NCBI RefSeq assembly: GCF_016793485.1
Contig: NZ_JAEULZ010000046.1
Location: 186,001 to 250,000 of the forward strand
Source: Mesorhizobium sp.
GTDB taxonomy: Bacteria; Pseudomonadota; Alphaproteobacteria; Rhizobiales; Rhizobiaceae
Length of the DNA stretch: 64,000 bases
Direction of reading: 5' to 3'
Positions 8,482 to 17,722 of the stretch are shown here, in pieces; the first letter of the stretch is position 1, and the number at the start of each line of letters is the position of its first letter. Below the pieces are notes generated by a model that did not search any database, was not told where the DNA came from, and was given only the letters and a program-made list of their open reading frames with translations. Both the position numbers and the translations under genes were made by a program.

Positions 8482-8510
8482 CGGCGGGCCTCGGCCCGCC
8501 GTTTTCGTTT
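8482..8510 (+). terminator. Intrinsic terminator after second Omp25-like gene
   Basis: A nine-base-pair GC stem (cggcgggcc/ggcccgccg) with a two-base loop, followed by ttttcgttt, 24 bp after the stop codon. Confidence 0.82.
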
Positions 8511-8557
8511 GCGACGTTGGGTTTCCCAATATTCCGCTTGCGACGAAAACAATCCTC

Positions 8558-8586
8558 TTGACGGCGTTTGGGTGAAGGAATATCGC
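8558..8586 (+). promoter_or_regulatory. Candidate sigma70 promoter for serC-serA
   Basis: TTGACG at 8558-8563 and TATCGC at 8581-8586 are separated by 17 bp, and lie directly upstream of the serC-motif RNA. Confidence 0.45.
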
Positions 8587-8587
8587 C

Positions 8588-8643
8588 GCACGTGGGACAC
8601 TCCTCCCCAACGAGGAGCTTTACTATCTGGAAGGATAGCCACG
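8588..8643 (+). ncRNA. serC RNA motif (cis-regulatory leader)
   Basis: Two short hairpins lie just before the serC ATG: CTCCTC (8600-8605) pairs with GAGGAG (8612-8617), and CTATC (8623-8627) pairs with GATAG (8634-8638) across TGGAAG, which includes the ribosome-binding purines. This matches the serC motif described upstream of serC in alphaproteobacteria. The second hairpin would hide the Shine-Dalgarno sequence, so control of translation is plausible. The ligand or signal is unknown. Confidence 0.7.
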
Positions 8644-9816
8644 ATGACGATCGCCAAGCCCGGACTCCGTCCGGCAACCCCCAATTTCTCTTCAGGACCT
8701 TGCGCTAAACGTCCCGGCTGGTCTCCGGATGCGTTGAAGAATGCCGCACTTGGCCGTTCGCACCGCGCCAAGATCGGCAAGACCAAGCTCGAACAGGCGA
8801 TCGAGCTCACCCGCGAAGTTCTCCGCGTTCCAGCCGACTATCGCATTGGTATCGTACCCGCCTCAGACACCGGCGCGGTTGAGATGGCTCTGTGGTCGCT
8901 GCTTGGCGAACGCGGCGTCGATATGGTCGCCTGGGAAAGTTTTGGCGAGGGCTGGGTCACCGACGTGGTGAAGCAGCTCAAGCTAGCCGACACGCGCACC
9001 ATCAAGGCGCCCTATGGTGAACTGCCGGACCTCGCTTCCCTCGATTTCGATCGTGACGTCGTCTTCACCTGGAACGGCACGACGTCGGGCGTGCGCGTCG
9101 CGAACGCAGACTTCATTCCCGCCGACCGCAAGGGCCTCACCATCTGCGACGCCACGTCGGCCGCCTTCGCGCAGGACCTCGATTTCGCCAAGCTCGATGT
9201 CGTCACCTTCTCGTGGCAGAAGGCGCTCGGCGGCGAGGGCGGGCACGGCATGCTGATCCTCGGTCCGCGTGCGGTCGCCCGTCTTGAGAGCTACACACCG
9301 GCCTGGCCGCTCCCCAAGATTTTCCGCCTCACCTCCAACGGCAAGCTGATCGAAGGCATCTTCAAGGGCGAAACGATCAACACGCCCTCCATGCTATGCG
9401 TCGAGGATTACATCGACGCGCTGAACTGGGCGAAATCGATCGGCGGACTGGACGCGCTGATCGCACGCGCCGATGCCAACACGAAGCTCATCTCCGATTG
9501 GGTGGCGAAGACCCCAGCCGTCGAATTCCTGGCGGCATCGGAAGATATCCGTTCCAACACATCCGTTTGCCTGACCTTTGCCGATCCTGATGTCGCCAAC
9601 CTCGACGATGCCGGCCAGCAGGCGTTCGTGAAGGGCTTCGTCGCACTGCTCGAGACCGAGAAGGTCGCGTATGACATCGCCGGCTATCGCGATGCGCCTC
9701 CCGGCCTGCGCATCTGGTGCGGCGCGACTGTCGAGACCTCCGACGTCGAGGCGCTTCTGCCGTGGCTCGATTGGGCTTTCGAGACCCAGAAGGCCTCGCT
9801 CAAGGCCGCGGCCTAG
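8644..9816 (+). CDS. serC: Phosphoserine aminotransferase
   Basis: PLP enzyme that converts 3-phosphohydroxypyruvate and glutamate to phosphoserine in serine synthesis. The 390 residues match the alphaproteobacterial form, starting [22 protein letters not shown]. The PLP lysine is Lys193 in [12 protein letters not shown]. The ATG at 8644 is chosen because it follows the serC-motif RNA and matches the family N-terminus; the frame upstream runs through the leader. serA, the preceding enzyme of the pathway, is 152 bp downstream. Confidence 0.97.
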   Translation: MTIAKPGLRPATPNFSSGPCAKRPGWSPDALKNAALGRSHRAKIGKTKLEQAIELTREVLRVPADYRIGIVPASDTGAVEMALWSLLGERGVDMVAWESFGEGWVTDVVKQLKLADTRTIKAPYGELPDLASLDFDRDVVFTWNGTTSGVRVANADFIPADRKGLTICDATSAAFAQDLDFAKLDVVTFSWQKALGGEGGHGMLILGPRAVARLESYTPAWPLPKIFRLTSNGKLIEGIFKGETINTPSMLCVEDYIDALNWAKSIGGLDALIARADANTKLISDWVAKTPAVEFLAASEDIRSNTSVCLTFADPDVANLDDAGQQAFVKGFVALLETEKVAYDIAGYRDAPPGLRIWCGATVETSDVEALLPWLDWAFETQKASLKAAA

Positions 9817-9825
9817 CTCTCCTTT

Positions 9826-9953
9826 CACCCTTCCCTTCCAAGGGGAGGGTCGATGCAAAGCATCGGGGTGGGGTTGTGTGATCCCATCCCTCCCAGACAA
9901 TTCACCCCACCCCGGACCTGCGGTCCGACCCTCCCCCTGACAGGGGAGGGTGG
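9826..9953. repeat. Long imperfect inverted repeat between serC and serA
   Basis: Arms of about 55 bases face each other. The left arm reads ccttcc..aaggggagggtcg..ggggtgggg; the right arm is its approximate reverse complement (ccccacccc..cgaccctccccctgacaggggaggg). Similar aaggggaggg/ggggtgggg elements recur between genes in Mesorhizobium and other Rhizobiales, so this is probably a dispersed element. Because it lies inside a likely operon, the transcript would carry a large hairpin between serC and serA. Confidence 0.75.
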
Positions 9954-9968
9954 TAGAAGGAAAAACCC

Positions 9969-11567
9969 ATGCCACGCGTCCTCGTTTCCGACAAACTTTC
10001 ACCCACTGCCGTGCAGATTTTCAAGGATCGCGGCGTCGAGGTCGACTATCTGCCCGACGTCGGCCCCGACAAGGAGAAGATGCTCGAGATCATCGGCCAG
10101 TATGACGGCCTCGCGATCCGCTCCGCGACAAAGGTCACCGAGAAGCTGATCGCTGCTGCGACCAATCTCAAGGTGATCGGCCGCGCTGGCATCGGCGTCG
10201 ACAATGTCGACATACCGGCGGCGTCGCGCAAGGGCATCATCGTGATGAACACGCCCTTCGGCAATTCGATCACGACCGCCGAACATGCCGTCGCCATGAT
10301 GTTCGCGCTTGCCCGCCAACTGCCCGAGGCGAATGCCTCGACCAAGGCCGGCAAGTGGGAGAAGAACCGCTTCATGGGCACCGAGATCACCGGCAAGACG
10401 CTGGGCATCATCGGCTGCGGCAACATCGGCTCGATCGTGGCGACACGCGGCGTCGGCCTGAGGATGCACGTCGTCGCCTTCGATCCGTTCCTGTCGGAAT
10501 CGCGCGCTTCCGAACTTGGCGTCGAGAAGGTGGAGCTCGACCAGCTTCTGGCGCGGGCGGACTTCATCACGCTCCACACGCCGATGACGGAAAAGACGAA
10601 GAACATCATCAATGCCGACTCGATCGCGAAGATGAAGAAGGGCGTCTACATCATCAACTGCGCTCGCGGCGGGCTGATCGTCGAGGCCGATCTCGCGGCG
10701 GCTTTGAAGGAGGGTCGGGTTGCCGGCGCGGCGCTCGACGTGTTCGAGGTCGAACCCGCGAAGGAAAGCCCGTTCTTCGAGCTGGAGAATGTCGTCGCCA
10801 CGCCGCACCTGGGCGCTGCCACCAGCGAAGCGCAGGAGAACGTGGCGCTTCAGGTCGCAGAGCAGATGTCCGACTATCTTATCAAGGGCGCCGTCTCCAA
10901 CGCCATCAATATGCCTTCCATCACAGCCGAGGAAGCGCCGCGCCTGAAGCCCTTCGTCAAGCTAGCGGAAGTGCTTGGCGCGTTTGTTGGACAAGTGACT
11001 GACGAGCCGATCACCGAGGTCGAGATCGTGTTCGACGGCGCAACAGCGCAGATGAACACGCGCGCGCTGATCAGTGCTGCCCTTGCCGGGCTGATCCGCC
11101 CGCAGGTCGCCGACGTCAACATGGTCTCCGCCCCGATCATGGTGAAGGAGCGCGGCATCATCGTCTCGGAGGTCAAGCGCGACAAGTCGGGCGTCTTCGA
11201 CGGCTACATCATGCTGAAGGTGACGACGCCGAGCATGACCCGCAGCATCGCGGGCACCTGCTTCTCGGACGGCAAGCCGCGCTTCATCCAGATCAAGGGC
11301 ATCAATCTCGACGCCGAAGTCGGCCAGCACATGCTCTACACGACCAACGCGGATGCACCCGGCATCATCGGCCTGCTCGGTACCGTGTGCGGCCAGAACG
11401 GCGTCAACATCGCGAACTTCCAGCTCGGCCGCAACCGGCCCGGCGGCGACGCAATCGCGCTGCTCTATCTCGACGCGCCGTTCCCCGAGGATGTGCTGGA
11501 GCAGGTCAGGGCGCATACGGCCATCGATTCCGCGAAGAGACTGCAGTTCGATGTGGGCGTGATTTGA
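9969..11567 (+). CDS. serA: D-3-phosphoglycerate dehydrogenase
   Basis: First step of serine synthesis, NAD-dependent oxidation of 3-phosphoglycerate. The 532 residues make the long form: N-terminal substrate domain, Rossmann motif GKTLGIIGCGNIGSIVA, catalytic region NCARGGLIVEADLAAAL and PHLGAATSEAQ, then an intervening domain and a C-terminal ACT domain (GIIGLLGTVCGQNGVNIANFQLGR) that usually binds serine for feedback control. It follows serC in the same direction. Confidence 0.98.
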   Translation: MPRVLVSDKLSPTAVQIFKDRGVEVDYLPDVGPDKEKMLEIIGQYDGLAIRSATKVTEKLIAAATNLKVIGRAGIGVDNVDIPAASRKGIIVMNTPFGNSITTAEHAVAMMFALARQLPEANASTKAGKWEKNRFMGTEITGKTLGIIGCGNIGSIVATRGVGLRMHVVAFDPFLSESRASELGVEKVELDQLLARADFITLHTPMTEKTKNIINADSIAKMKKGVYIINCARGGLIVEADLAAALKEGRVAGAALDVFEVEPAKESPFFELENVVATPHLGAATSEAQENVALQVAEQMSDYLIKGAVSNAINMPSITAEEAPRLKPFVKLAEVLGAFVGQVTDEPITEVEIVFDGATAQMNTRALISAALAGLIRPQVADVNMVSAPIMVKERGIIVSEVKRDKSGVFDGYIMLKVTTPSMTRSIAGTCFSDGKPRFIQIKGINLDAEVGQHMLYTTNADAPGIIGLLGTVCGQNGVNIANFQLGRNRPGGDAIALLYLDAPFPEDVLEQVRAHTAIDSAKRLQFDVGVI

Positions 11568-11572
11568 CCCTT

Positions 11573-11612
11573 GCGGGTCTGGGTCGACTGTTCGCCCTTG
11601 ACCCAGACCCGC
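11573..11612. repeat. 13-bp perfect inverted repeat after serA
   Basis: Arms gcgggtctgggtc at 11573-11585 and 11600-11612 with a 14-base loop, starting 6 bp after the serA stop. No U-tract follows, so it may be a processing or attenuation hairpin rather than a classical terminator. Confidence 0.7.
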
Positions 11613-11658
11613 AAAGCTTGCTTTCAGGACCGGGGAATGAATCGGGAGGAAGCAGGCA

Positions 11659-12819
11659 ATGGCGACGGATACAATAAAGCTACCGACCGAGGGTGCTTTT
11701 CTCGGTCGGGCTATGGCGGATGGATGGGCGCATCCTGCCGTCGTTACCGTGCGCGGCGGGTCGGTGCTGGACATCACCTCCAAAAGTGCGCCGACTTCCC
11801 GCGATATCTGCGAACAGCCCGACCCAGCCGGCTTTGTCGCCGCTGCCCAAGGTAAATCCATCGGCACCCTGTCGGAAATTGCCGCGAACAGCTTTTCGGC
11901 CACGCGCGATTCGAAGAAACCGTACCTTCTTTCACCAATAGACCTGCAGGCCGTGAAGGCGGCCGGCGTGACCTTCGTTGTCTCCCTGCTGGAGCGCGTC
12001 ATCGAGGAGCAGGCGCGGGGTTCCGTCGAGAAAGCCGAGGCAATCCGTTCCGATATCGCCTCCCTGATCGGGTACGACCTGTCGAAACTCAAGCCCGGTT
12101 CCGACGAGGCCATGGCGGTGAAGGCAAAGCTCATCGAGCGTGGTGTGTGGTCGCAATATCTCGAGGTCGGCATCGGCCCGGACGCCGAGGTCTTCACCAA
12201 GTGCCAGCCGATGGGCTCGGTCGGTTTTGGCTTGGATGTCGGATTGCATCCGGTCTCGACCTGGAACAATCCCGAGCCGGAGGTGGCAGTCGTTTCGTCC
12301 AGCGCGGGCCGCATCGTTGGCGCGACGCTTGGCAACGATGTCAACCTGCGCGACGTCGAAGGCCGCTCCGCCCTTCTTCTCGGCAAGGCCAAGGACAACA
12401 ACGCGTCGGCCTCGCTCGGACCGTTCATCCGCCTGTTCGACCGGTCGTTTTCGCTGGAGGACGTCAAATCAGCCGTTATCGCGCTAAAGGTCGAGGGGGA
12501 GGACGGTTTCGTTCTCGACGGTGCGAGTTCGATGGCCGAGATCAGCCGCTCGCCCGAGGAGTTGGTGTCGTCCGCCATCGGCCCGCATCACCAGTATCCG
12601 GACGGATTCGTGCTCTATCTCGGCACGATGTTCGCACCCGTGAAGGATCGCGGTGAAGCCGGCAAGGGATTTACCCATCACGTCGGGGATATCGTCACGA
12701 TCTCGACCGACAAGCTCGGCGCGCTGGTCAATCGTGTCAGGCTTTCGCCCGACTGCGCGCCCTGGAGCTATGGGGCCAGCCACCTGATGCGAGACCTGGC
12801 GAAAGCGGACCTGATCTGA
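11659..12819 (+). CDS. Fumarylacetoacetate hydrolase family protein
   Basis: 386 residues. The C-terminal half carries the FAH fold: GIGPDAEVFTKCQPMGSVGFG, WNNPEPEVAVV (the EPE metal-binding segment), GRIVGATLGNDVNLRD and FTHHVGDIVTIST. These enzymes hydrolyse or decarboxylate C-C bonds in diketo acids using Mg2+ or Mn2+. The ATG follows a strong GGGAGGAA ribosome-binding site. A long N-terminal extension is typical of the sugar- and aldarate-catabolism subgroup, but the substrate cannot be told from sequence and no pathway genes are adjacent. Confidence 0.85.
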   Translation: MATDTIKLPTEGAFLGRAMADGWAHPAVVTVRGGSVLDITSKSAPTSRDICEQPDPAGFVAAAQGKSIGTLSEIAANSFSATRDSKKPYLLSPIDLQAVKAAGVTFVVSLLERVIEEQARGSVEKAEAIRSDIASLIGYDLSKLKPGSDEAMAVKAKLIERGVWSQYLEVGIGPDAEVFTKCQPMGSVGFGLDVGLHPVSTWNNPEPEVAVVSSSAGRIVGATLGNDVNLRDVEGRSALLLGKAKDNNASASLGPFIRLFDRSFSLEDVKSAVIALKVEGEDGFVLDGASSMAEISRSPEELVSSAIGPHHQYPDGFVLYLGTMFAPVKDRGEAGKGFTHHVGDIVTISTDKLGALVNRVRLSPDCAPWSYGASHLMRDLAKADLI

Positions 12820-12984
12820 ACGAAAACTGCTGCGGCCGCTCTTAAAAGCGCTCGCGCCCAAGACTTGTTGTGCCTAGAGCCGCCTGACCTTCAAAGAAAG
12901 GTCGCGCGACGGCAGCCTTGCGGTTATAGAGGCCTGTCGCAGGCGGGATGGCGACGCGTTTCGTGCTTATTGAAGGAATGGACT

Positions 12985-14280
12985 ATGGCCAACGTGGTGG
13001 TCGTCGGCTCGCAGTGGGGCGACGAAGGCAAGGGCAAGATCGTCGACTGGCTTTCCGAGCGGGCCGACGTGGTGGTGCGGTTTCAGGGCGGACATAACGC
13101 CGGCCACACCCTCGTCATCGACGGCAAGGTCTACAAACTGTCTCTTCTTCCGTCCGGCGTGGTGCGCCCGGGCAAGCTCTCGATCATAGGCAATGGCGTC
13201 GTCTTCGATCCGCATGCCTTCGTCGCGGAGCTCGAAAAACTCCTTGCCCAAGGCGTGGAAGTGACACCGGAACGCCTGAAAATAGCCGAAAACACCGCGC
13301 TAATCCTGTCCCTGCATGGGGAGCTTGACAGGATGCGCGAGGCTAAGGCGGCCAAGGGCACCAAGATCGGTACGACCGGACGCGGCATCGGGCCTGCCTA
13401 TGAGGACAGGGTCGGTCGCCGCGCCATACGCGTCATGGACCTTGCCGACACGGAAACTCTGCCCGCAAAGATCGACAGACTTCTGGCGCACCACAACCCG
13501 TTGAGGCGTGGGCTCGGCGAAGCCGAACTCGATCCGAAGATCGTCATGGAAGAACTGACGTCGGTTGCCGACAAGGTGCTTCCGTACATGGACCGGGTCT
13601 GGAAGGTGCTCGACGACTACAGGCGTTCGGGCAAGCGCATTCTATTCGAGGGAGCCCAGGGCACGTTGCTCGATATCGACCACGGGACGTACCCTTTTGT
13701 CACGTCGTCCAATACGGTGGCCGGACAGGCAGCCGCAGGCTCCGGCGTTGGCCCAGGCGCGATCGACTATGTGCTCGGGATCACAAAAGCCTACACGACA
13801 CGCGTCGGCGAGGGACCGTTTCCAACCGAGCAGGACAATGAGGTCGGAGAATTCCTGGGAACGCGTGGCCACGAGTTCGGTACGGTCACAGGCCGCAAGC
13901 GGCGTTGCGGCTGGTTCGACGCCGTGTTGGTCAGGCAGGCGGTTGCGGTCAACGGCATCAAGGGCATTGCGCTGACCAAGCTCGACGTTCTGGACGGGCT
14001 GGACGAGATCAAGGTCTGCACGGGCTACCGGCTGGATGGCGAGCTTATCGACTATCTTCCGGCGAGCCAGGGCGCGCAGGCGCGGGTCGAGCCGGTATAC
14101 GAAGTCATGGAAGGCTGGAAGGGCACGACCGCCGGCGCGCGCAGCTGGAACGATCTTCCGGCGCAGGCGGTAAAATACGTCCGGCACATCGAGGAACTGA
14201 TCGGCGCGCCGGTCGCGCTTCTTTCAACAAGCCCGGAACGGGACGACACAATACTTGTGACAGACCCGTTTCAAGATTAG
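12985..14280 (+). CDS. purA: Adenylosuccinate synthetase
   Basis: GTP-dependent ligase joining IMP and aspartate in AMP synthesis. The 431 residues start [23 protein letters not shown], with the GDEGKGK phosphate loop, [43 protein letters not shown] and KTTAGARSW-type segments. The ATG at 12985 is preceded by GAAGGA and matches the conserved N-terminus; the frame extends 40 codons upstream without family similarity. The 165-bp gap upstream holds a small hairpin (GACCTT/AAGGTC) but no clear regulator site. Confidence 0.98.
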   Translation: MANVVVVGSQWGDEGKGKIVDWLSERADVVVRFQGGHNAGHTLVIDGKVYKLSLLPSGVVRPGKLSIIGNGVVFDPHAFVAELEKLLAQGVEVTPERLKIAENTALILSLHGELDRMREAKAAKGTKIGTTGRGIGPAYEDRVGRRAIRVMDLADTETLPAKIDRLLAHHNPLRRGLGEAELDPKIVMEELTSVADKVLPYMDRVWKVLDDYRRSGKRILFEGAQGTLLDIDHGTYPFVTSSNTVAGQAAAGSGVGPGAIDYVLGITKAYTTRVGEGPFPTEQDNEVGEFLGTRGHEFGTVTGRKRRCGWFDAVLVRQAVAVNGIKGIALTKLDVLDGLDEIKVCTGYRLDGELIDYLPASQGAQARVEPVYEVMEGWKGTTAGARSWNDLPAQAVKYVRHIEELIGAPVALLSTSPERDDTILVTDPFQD

Positions 14281-14355
14281 TTAATGGGCTTTCCGGCATA
14301 ATGTGGTCAAAGACTTAACCATAGTGTTGGAACCCCGGCTCATAGGTCGAATGGA

Positions 14356-15897
14356 ATGGCAGACTTTGTAGCGGTGCTGAAGAAGACGCTTGACGGCATG
14401 GGCGAAACCACGCCCGCCGCCCGTCAGCGCGTCTATGAGAAGGCGCGCCAGACGGTGGCAGCCAAGCTGGCCGCCATAAACCCGCCGCCGCCGCCCAGCG
14501 TCGCCGATCGTCAGCGCCGTGCGCTTGAAGACGCCATCAAGTCGATCGAGAAAGAGTATTCCGCCAGCTCCGATCCGCTCTCCGAGCTTGAGGATGTCTT
14601 CGCGTCGCTGAAGAATCCGCAGCCGAAAGTTCTGGACCGGCCAGCCGCTCCGGTGACCGCTCGTCCGGCCCCTGCGCCCAGGCCGGCGGCGCAGCCGCCT
14701 CGTCCCGCAGTGCAGACCCCACCACCGCGTCCGTCCATGCCCGCAGCTAGACAGACGGACGTTCCACCGCCACCGCCACGCCAGGCAGCGCCCCAGCCGG
14801 CGCCACAGCCCGTGCGCCGAGCGCCAGCGCCTCCGCCCGAGACTCTGGGCCTCGACGTTGATGATACCCCGCAGCAATATGTCCGCCGGCAGGCCGAACC
14901 GGCCCGCAAGCGTGGCTTTGGGCCGTTGTTGATGGCGGCAGTGCTTCTGGCTGTCGTCGCCGGCGGTGGTTATGGCGTATGGCTCAACCGGGATGCGTTC
15001 GGCAGCCTGCTGGGATTTGGTGACGGTTCGAGGACCGCCGACACGTCCGCGCCCGCGGCGGACACGGACACGACGCCGCCGCCAGTCGGGACGACGGAGA
15101 CTCCGAAATACACACAGCGGCTGACGCCCGAGGGCACCGAGACCGATCCGGGTCCTGCGAATGGTGGTGCGACCGTGGGTGAGGGCACGTCCGTTGCCGG
15201 GCTGACACAGCCGCCGGGCATCAACCCGCCGATGTCGACGGTCGACCCGGCCGCCGCTGCCGGGCAGGAACCGATTCCCGGAGCCGAGACGACCCCGCCG
15301 GCTGCGGATTCCACGCTCGCCGTCGCGCAGAAGGCAATTTTCTACGAAGAGCGCACCAGCGCGTCGGAGGGCTCCGCCGAGCCAGGACAAACCGTGTGGT
15401 CGCTGGTGCAGGAATCGCCCGGCAACGGCTTGCCGCCCGAACCCGCCATCCGCGCCGAAGCGACCATTCCCGGCAAGGATGTGCGGCTGCGCATGACGAT
15501 CAAGCGCAATGCCGACCAGTCTCTGCCGGCCAGCCACATCATCGAGATGATCTTCCTGATGCCGGACAATTTCCCGGGCGGTGGCGTCGAGAACATCCTG
15601 CGCGTGGCCATGAAGGGGTCGGAGCAGGAAGCCGGCAACCCATTGATCGGCATACCGGCGAAGATCGCGGATGGCTTCTTCCTCGTGGCGCTTAACGACA
15701 GCAAGGCCGAGGAAGACGCAAACCTTACGCTGCTTCGCCGCCAGAACTGGATCGACGTTCCCGTCGTGTACAAGACGGGCCGCCGTGCTCTCTTCACGAT
15801 GGAAAAAGGCGTCCCCGGCGAACAGGTATTTGAAGAGGCGCTGAAGGCGTGGTCGGCCGCCGCGGGAGCCGACGCCGCCACGGCAGCGCCGGGCTGA
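14356..15897 (+). CDS. Conserved proline-rich single-pass membrane protein of unknown function
   Basis: 513 residues. An N-terminal helical segment of about 65 residues (MADFVAVLKKTLDGMGETTPAARQ..., arginine- and lysine-rich) precedes a proline/alanine-rich linker to about residue 175. One transmembrane helix at about 195-213 (FGPLLMAAVLLAVVAGGGYG) is followed by a second low-complexity linker rich in Thr/Pro, then a folded C-terminal domain from about residue 325. The topology predicts a cytoplasmic N-terminus and a periplasmic C-terminal domain. I recall relatives downstream of purA in Rhizobiales but know no function; the shape suggests an envelope-spanning linker protein. Confidence 0.8.
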   Translation: MADFVAVLKKTLDGMGETTPAARQRVYEKARQTVAAKLAAINPPPPPSVADRQRRALEDAIKSIEKEYSASSDPLSELEDVFASLKNPQPKVLDRPAAPVTARPAPAPRPAAQPPRPAVQTPPPRPSMPAARQTDVPPPPPRQAAPQPAPQPVRRAPAPPPETLGLDVDDTPQQYVRRQAEPARKRGFGPLLMAAVLLAVVAGGGYGVWLNRDAFGSLLGFGDGSRTADTSAPAADTDTTPPPVGTTETPKYTQRLTPEGTETDPGPANGGATVGEGTSVAGLTQPPGINPPMSTVDPAAAAGQEPIPGAETTPPAADSTLAVAQKAIFYEERTSASEGSAEPGQTVWSLVQESPGNGLPPEPAIRAEATIPGKDVRLRMTIKRNADQSLPASHIIEMIFLMPDNFPGGGVENILRVAMKGSEQEAGNPLIGIPAKIADGFFLVALNDSKAEEDANLTLLRRQNWIDVPVVYKTGRRALFTMEKGVPGEQVFEEALKAWSAAAGADAATAAPG

Positions 15898-15906
15898 TCG
15901 TAAGGG

Positions 15907-17715
15907 CTAACCCTCCAGTTCTTCGCGCAGCATCTCGAGCTCCAGCCACTCTTCTTCCATGGCTGCGAGCGTCTGGCGTTCCTTTTCGAGCGCAGCGATG
16001 GTCTTGGCGAAGGAAGCCGGATTCTTGTCATAGAACGACGGATCGGCAAGCTGGTTCTCCAGAGCCGAGATTGAACTCGACGCCGCTTCCATCTTGCCGG
16101 GCAGGTTCTCCAGAGCGAATTTCTGCTTGAACGAGAGCTTCTTCGTTACTGCCTTCGGCTGCGGCGTGTTTGCCTTGGGCGAAGCATCCGCTTGGGATTT
16201 GGCCGATTTCCGGTCCTCCAGCCTGCCGACGCCGCGCTGGGCCAGCATGTCGGAATAACCGCCTGCATATTCGATCCAGCGGCCACCGCCGTCAGGAACG
16301 ATCACGCTGGTCGCCGTGCGGTCGAGGAAATCGCGATCGTGACTGACCAGCAGCACGGTTCCCGGAAAGCCCGCGACCAATTCCTGCAGAAGCTCAAGAG
16401 TCTCCATGTCCAGATCGTTCGTGGGCTCGTCGAGCACAAGAAGGTTCGCGGGCCGCGACAGGACGCGTGCGAGGATCAGCCGGGCCCGCTCGCCGCCGGA
16501 TAACTCCCTGACGGGGGTCCTGGCGGCCTCAGGCTTGAACAGGAAGTCCTTCATGTAGGCGACAACGTGCCGTTCCTCGCCATTGACGACAAGCGTCTCT
16601 CCTCGGCCGTCCGTCAGAAAATGTGCCAGCGTCTCTTCGGGGTCGACGGCCGCTCGCTTCTGGTCGAGGGTGGCGATCTCCAGATTGACGCCGAGCCTCA
16701 CAGTGCCGGTGTCGGGTTCGAGTTCGCCGGTGAGCATCTTCAGGAGAGTGGTCTTGCCTGCTCCGTTCGGACCGACCAGACCGATCCGGTCGCCACGCTG
16801 GATACGGGTCGAAAAATCCTTCACGACGGTGAGGTCGCCGAAACTTTTGGAGATGGACTTCGCCTCAACGACCAGCTTTCCGGAGTCGGCCGCATCGCTT
16901 GCAGCCATCTTGGCAACGCCTTCAGCACCCTGATGGCCACGGAATCTCTGGCGCATGGCCTGCAATTCGCCGAGACGGCGCATGTTGCGCTTGCGCCGAG
17001 CCGTCACGCCATAGCGCAGCCAGTGCTCTTCGCGCACGATCTGCCGGCCGAGTTTGTGCTGTTCGCGCTCTTCCTCTTCGAGCACGGTATCCCGCCATTC
17101 CTCGAAATGCGCGAACCCCTTGTCGAGACGCCGTGTGCGGCCACGGTCGAGCCATACCGTCGAGCGGCTCACGCGTTCAAGGAAGCGGCGGTCGTGCGAG
17201 ATGACCACCAGCGCAGAGGAGGACCGCACCAGTTCTTCTTCCAGCCATTCGATGACCGAGAGATCGAGATGGTTGGTCGGCTCGTCCAGAAGCAGGATGT
17301 CGGGTTCCGGCGCCATGGCGCGCGCCAGCGCGGCGCGGCGCGCTTCGCCACCTGACAGGGTGTCGGGCTTTTCCTCTCCCGTCAGGCCGAGATGCTCGAG
17401 AAGATAGGTGGCGCGGTAGGGATCATCGGCGGGGCCGAGTCCTGCTTCGACATAAGCGCGGACGTTGGAAAACCCGTCCATATCTGGCGCCTGCGGAAGA
17501 TAGCGGATCGTTGCCGACGGCTGGCGAAAGACCGTTCCGTCCTGTGGCTCGACCAGTCCGGCGGCGATCTTCAGCAGCGTCGATTTTCCGGAGCCGTTGC
17601 GCCCGACGAGGGCAATCCGATCACCCGCCGAGGCCGACAATTCGGCCCCGTCGAGAAGCGGCGTGCCGCCGAAGGTCAGCACGATGCCGTCCAGCGTAAG
17701 AAGAGGAGGCGCCAT
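15907..17715 (-). CDS. ABC-F family ATP-binding protein (Uup-like)
   Basis: 602 residues with two ABC ATPase domains and no membrane segments. Domain 1 has GRNGSGKST, the LSGGEARRAALARA signature and LLLDEPTNHLD; domain 2 has GPNGAGKTT, LSGGERARLILARV and LVLDEPTNDLD. A charged linker separates them and a C-terminal coiled coil resembles Uup. ABC-F proteins act on ribosomes or on branched DNA. I start it at the ATG at 17715; upstream codons lack similarity. It begins 7 bp after the thiamine diphosphokinase gene, so the two are probably co-transcribed. Confidence 0.92.
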   Translation of the reverse strand: MAPPLLTLDGIVLTFGGTPLLDGAELSASAGDRIALVGRNGSGKSTLLKIAAGLVEPQDGTVFRQPSATIRYLPQAPDMDGFSNVRAYVEAGLGPADDPYRATYLLEHLGLTGEEKPDTLSGGEARRAALARAMAPEPDILLLDEPTNHLDLSVIEWLEEELVRSSSALVVISHDRRFLERVSRSTVWLDRGRTRRLDKGFAHFEEWRDTVLEEEEREQHKLGRQIVREEHWLRYGVTARRKRNMRRLGELQAMRQRFRGHQGAEGVAKMAASDAADSGKLVVEAKSISKSFGDLTVVKDFSTRIQRGDRIGLVGPNGAGKTTLLKMLTGELEPDTGTVRLGVNLEIATLDQKRAAVDPEETLAHFLTDGRGETLVVNGEERHVVAYMKDFLFKPEAARTPVRELSGGERARLILARVLSRPANLLVLDEPTNDLDMETLELLQELVAGFPGTVLLVSHDRDFLDRTATSVIVPDGGGRWIEYAGGYSDMLAQRGVGRLEDRKSAKSQADASPKANTPQPKAVTKKLSFKQKFALENLPGKMEAASSSISALENQLADPSFYDKNPASFAKTIAALEKERQTLAAMEEEWLELEMLREELEG

Positions 17716-17722
17716 GGTTCGA

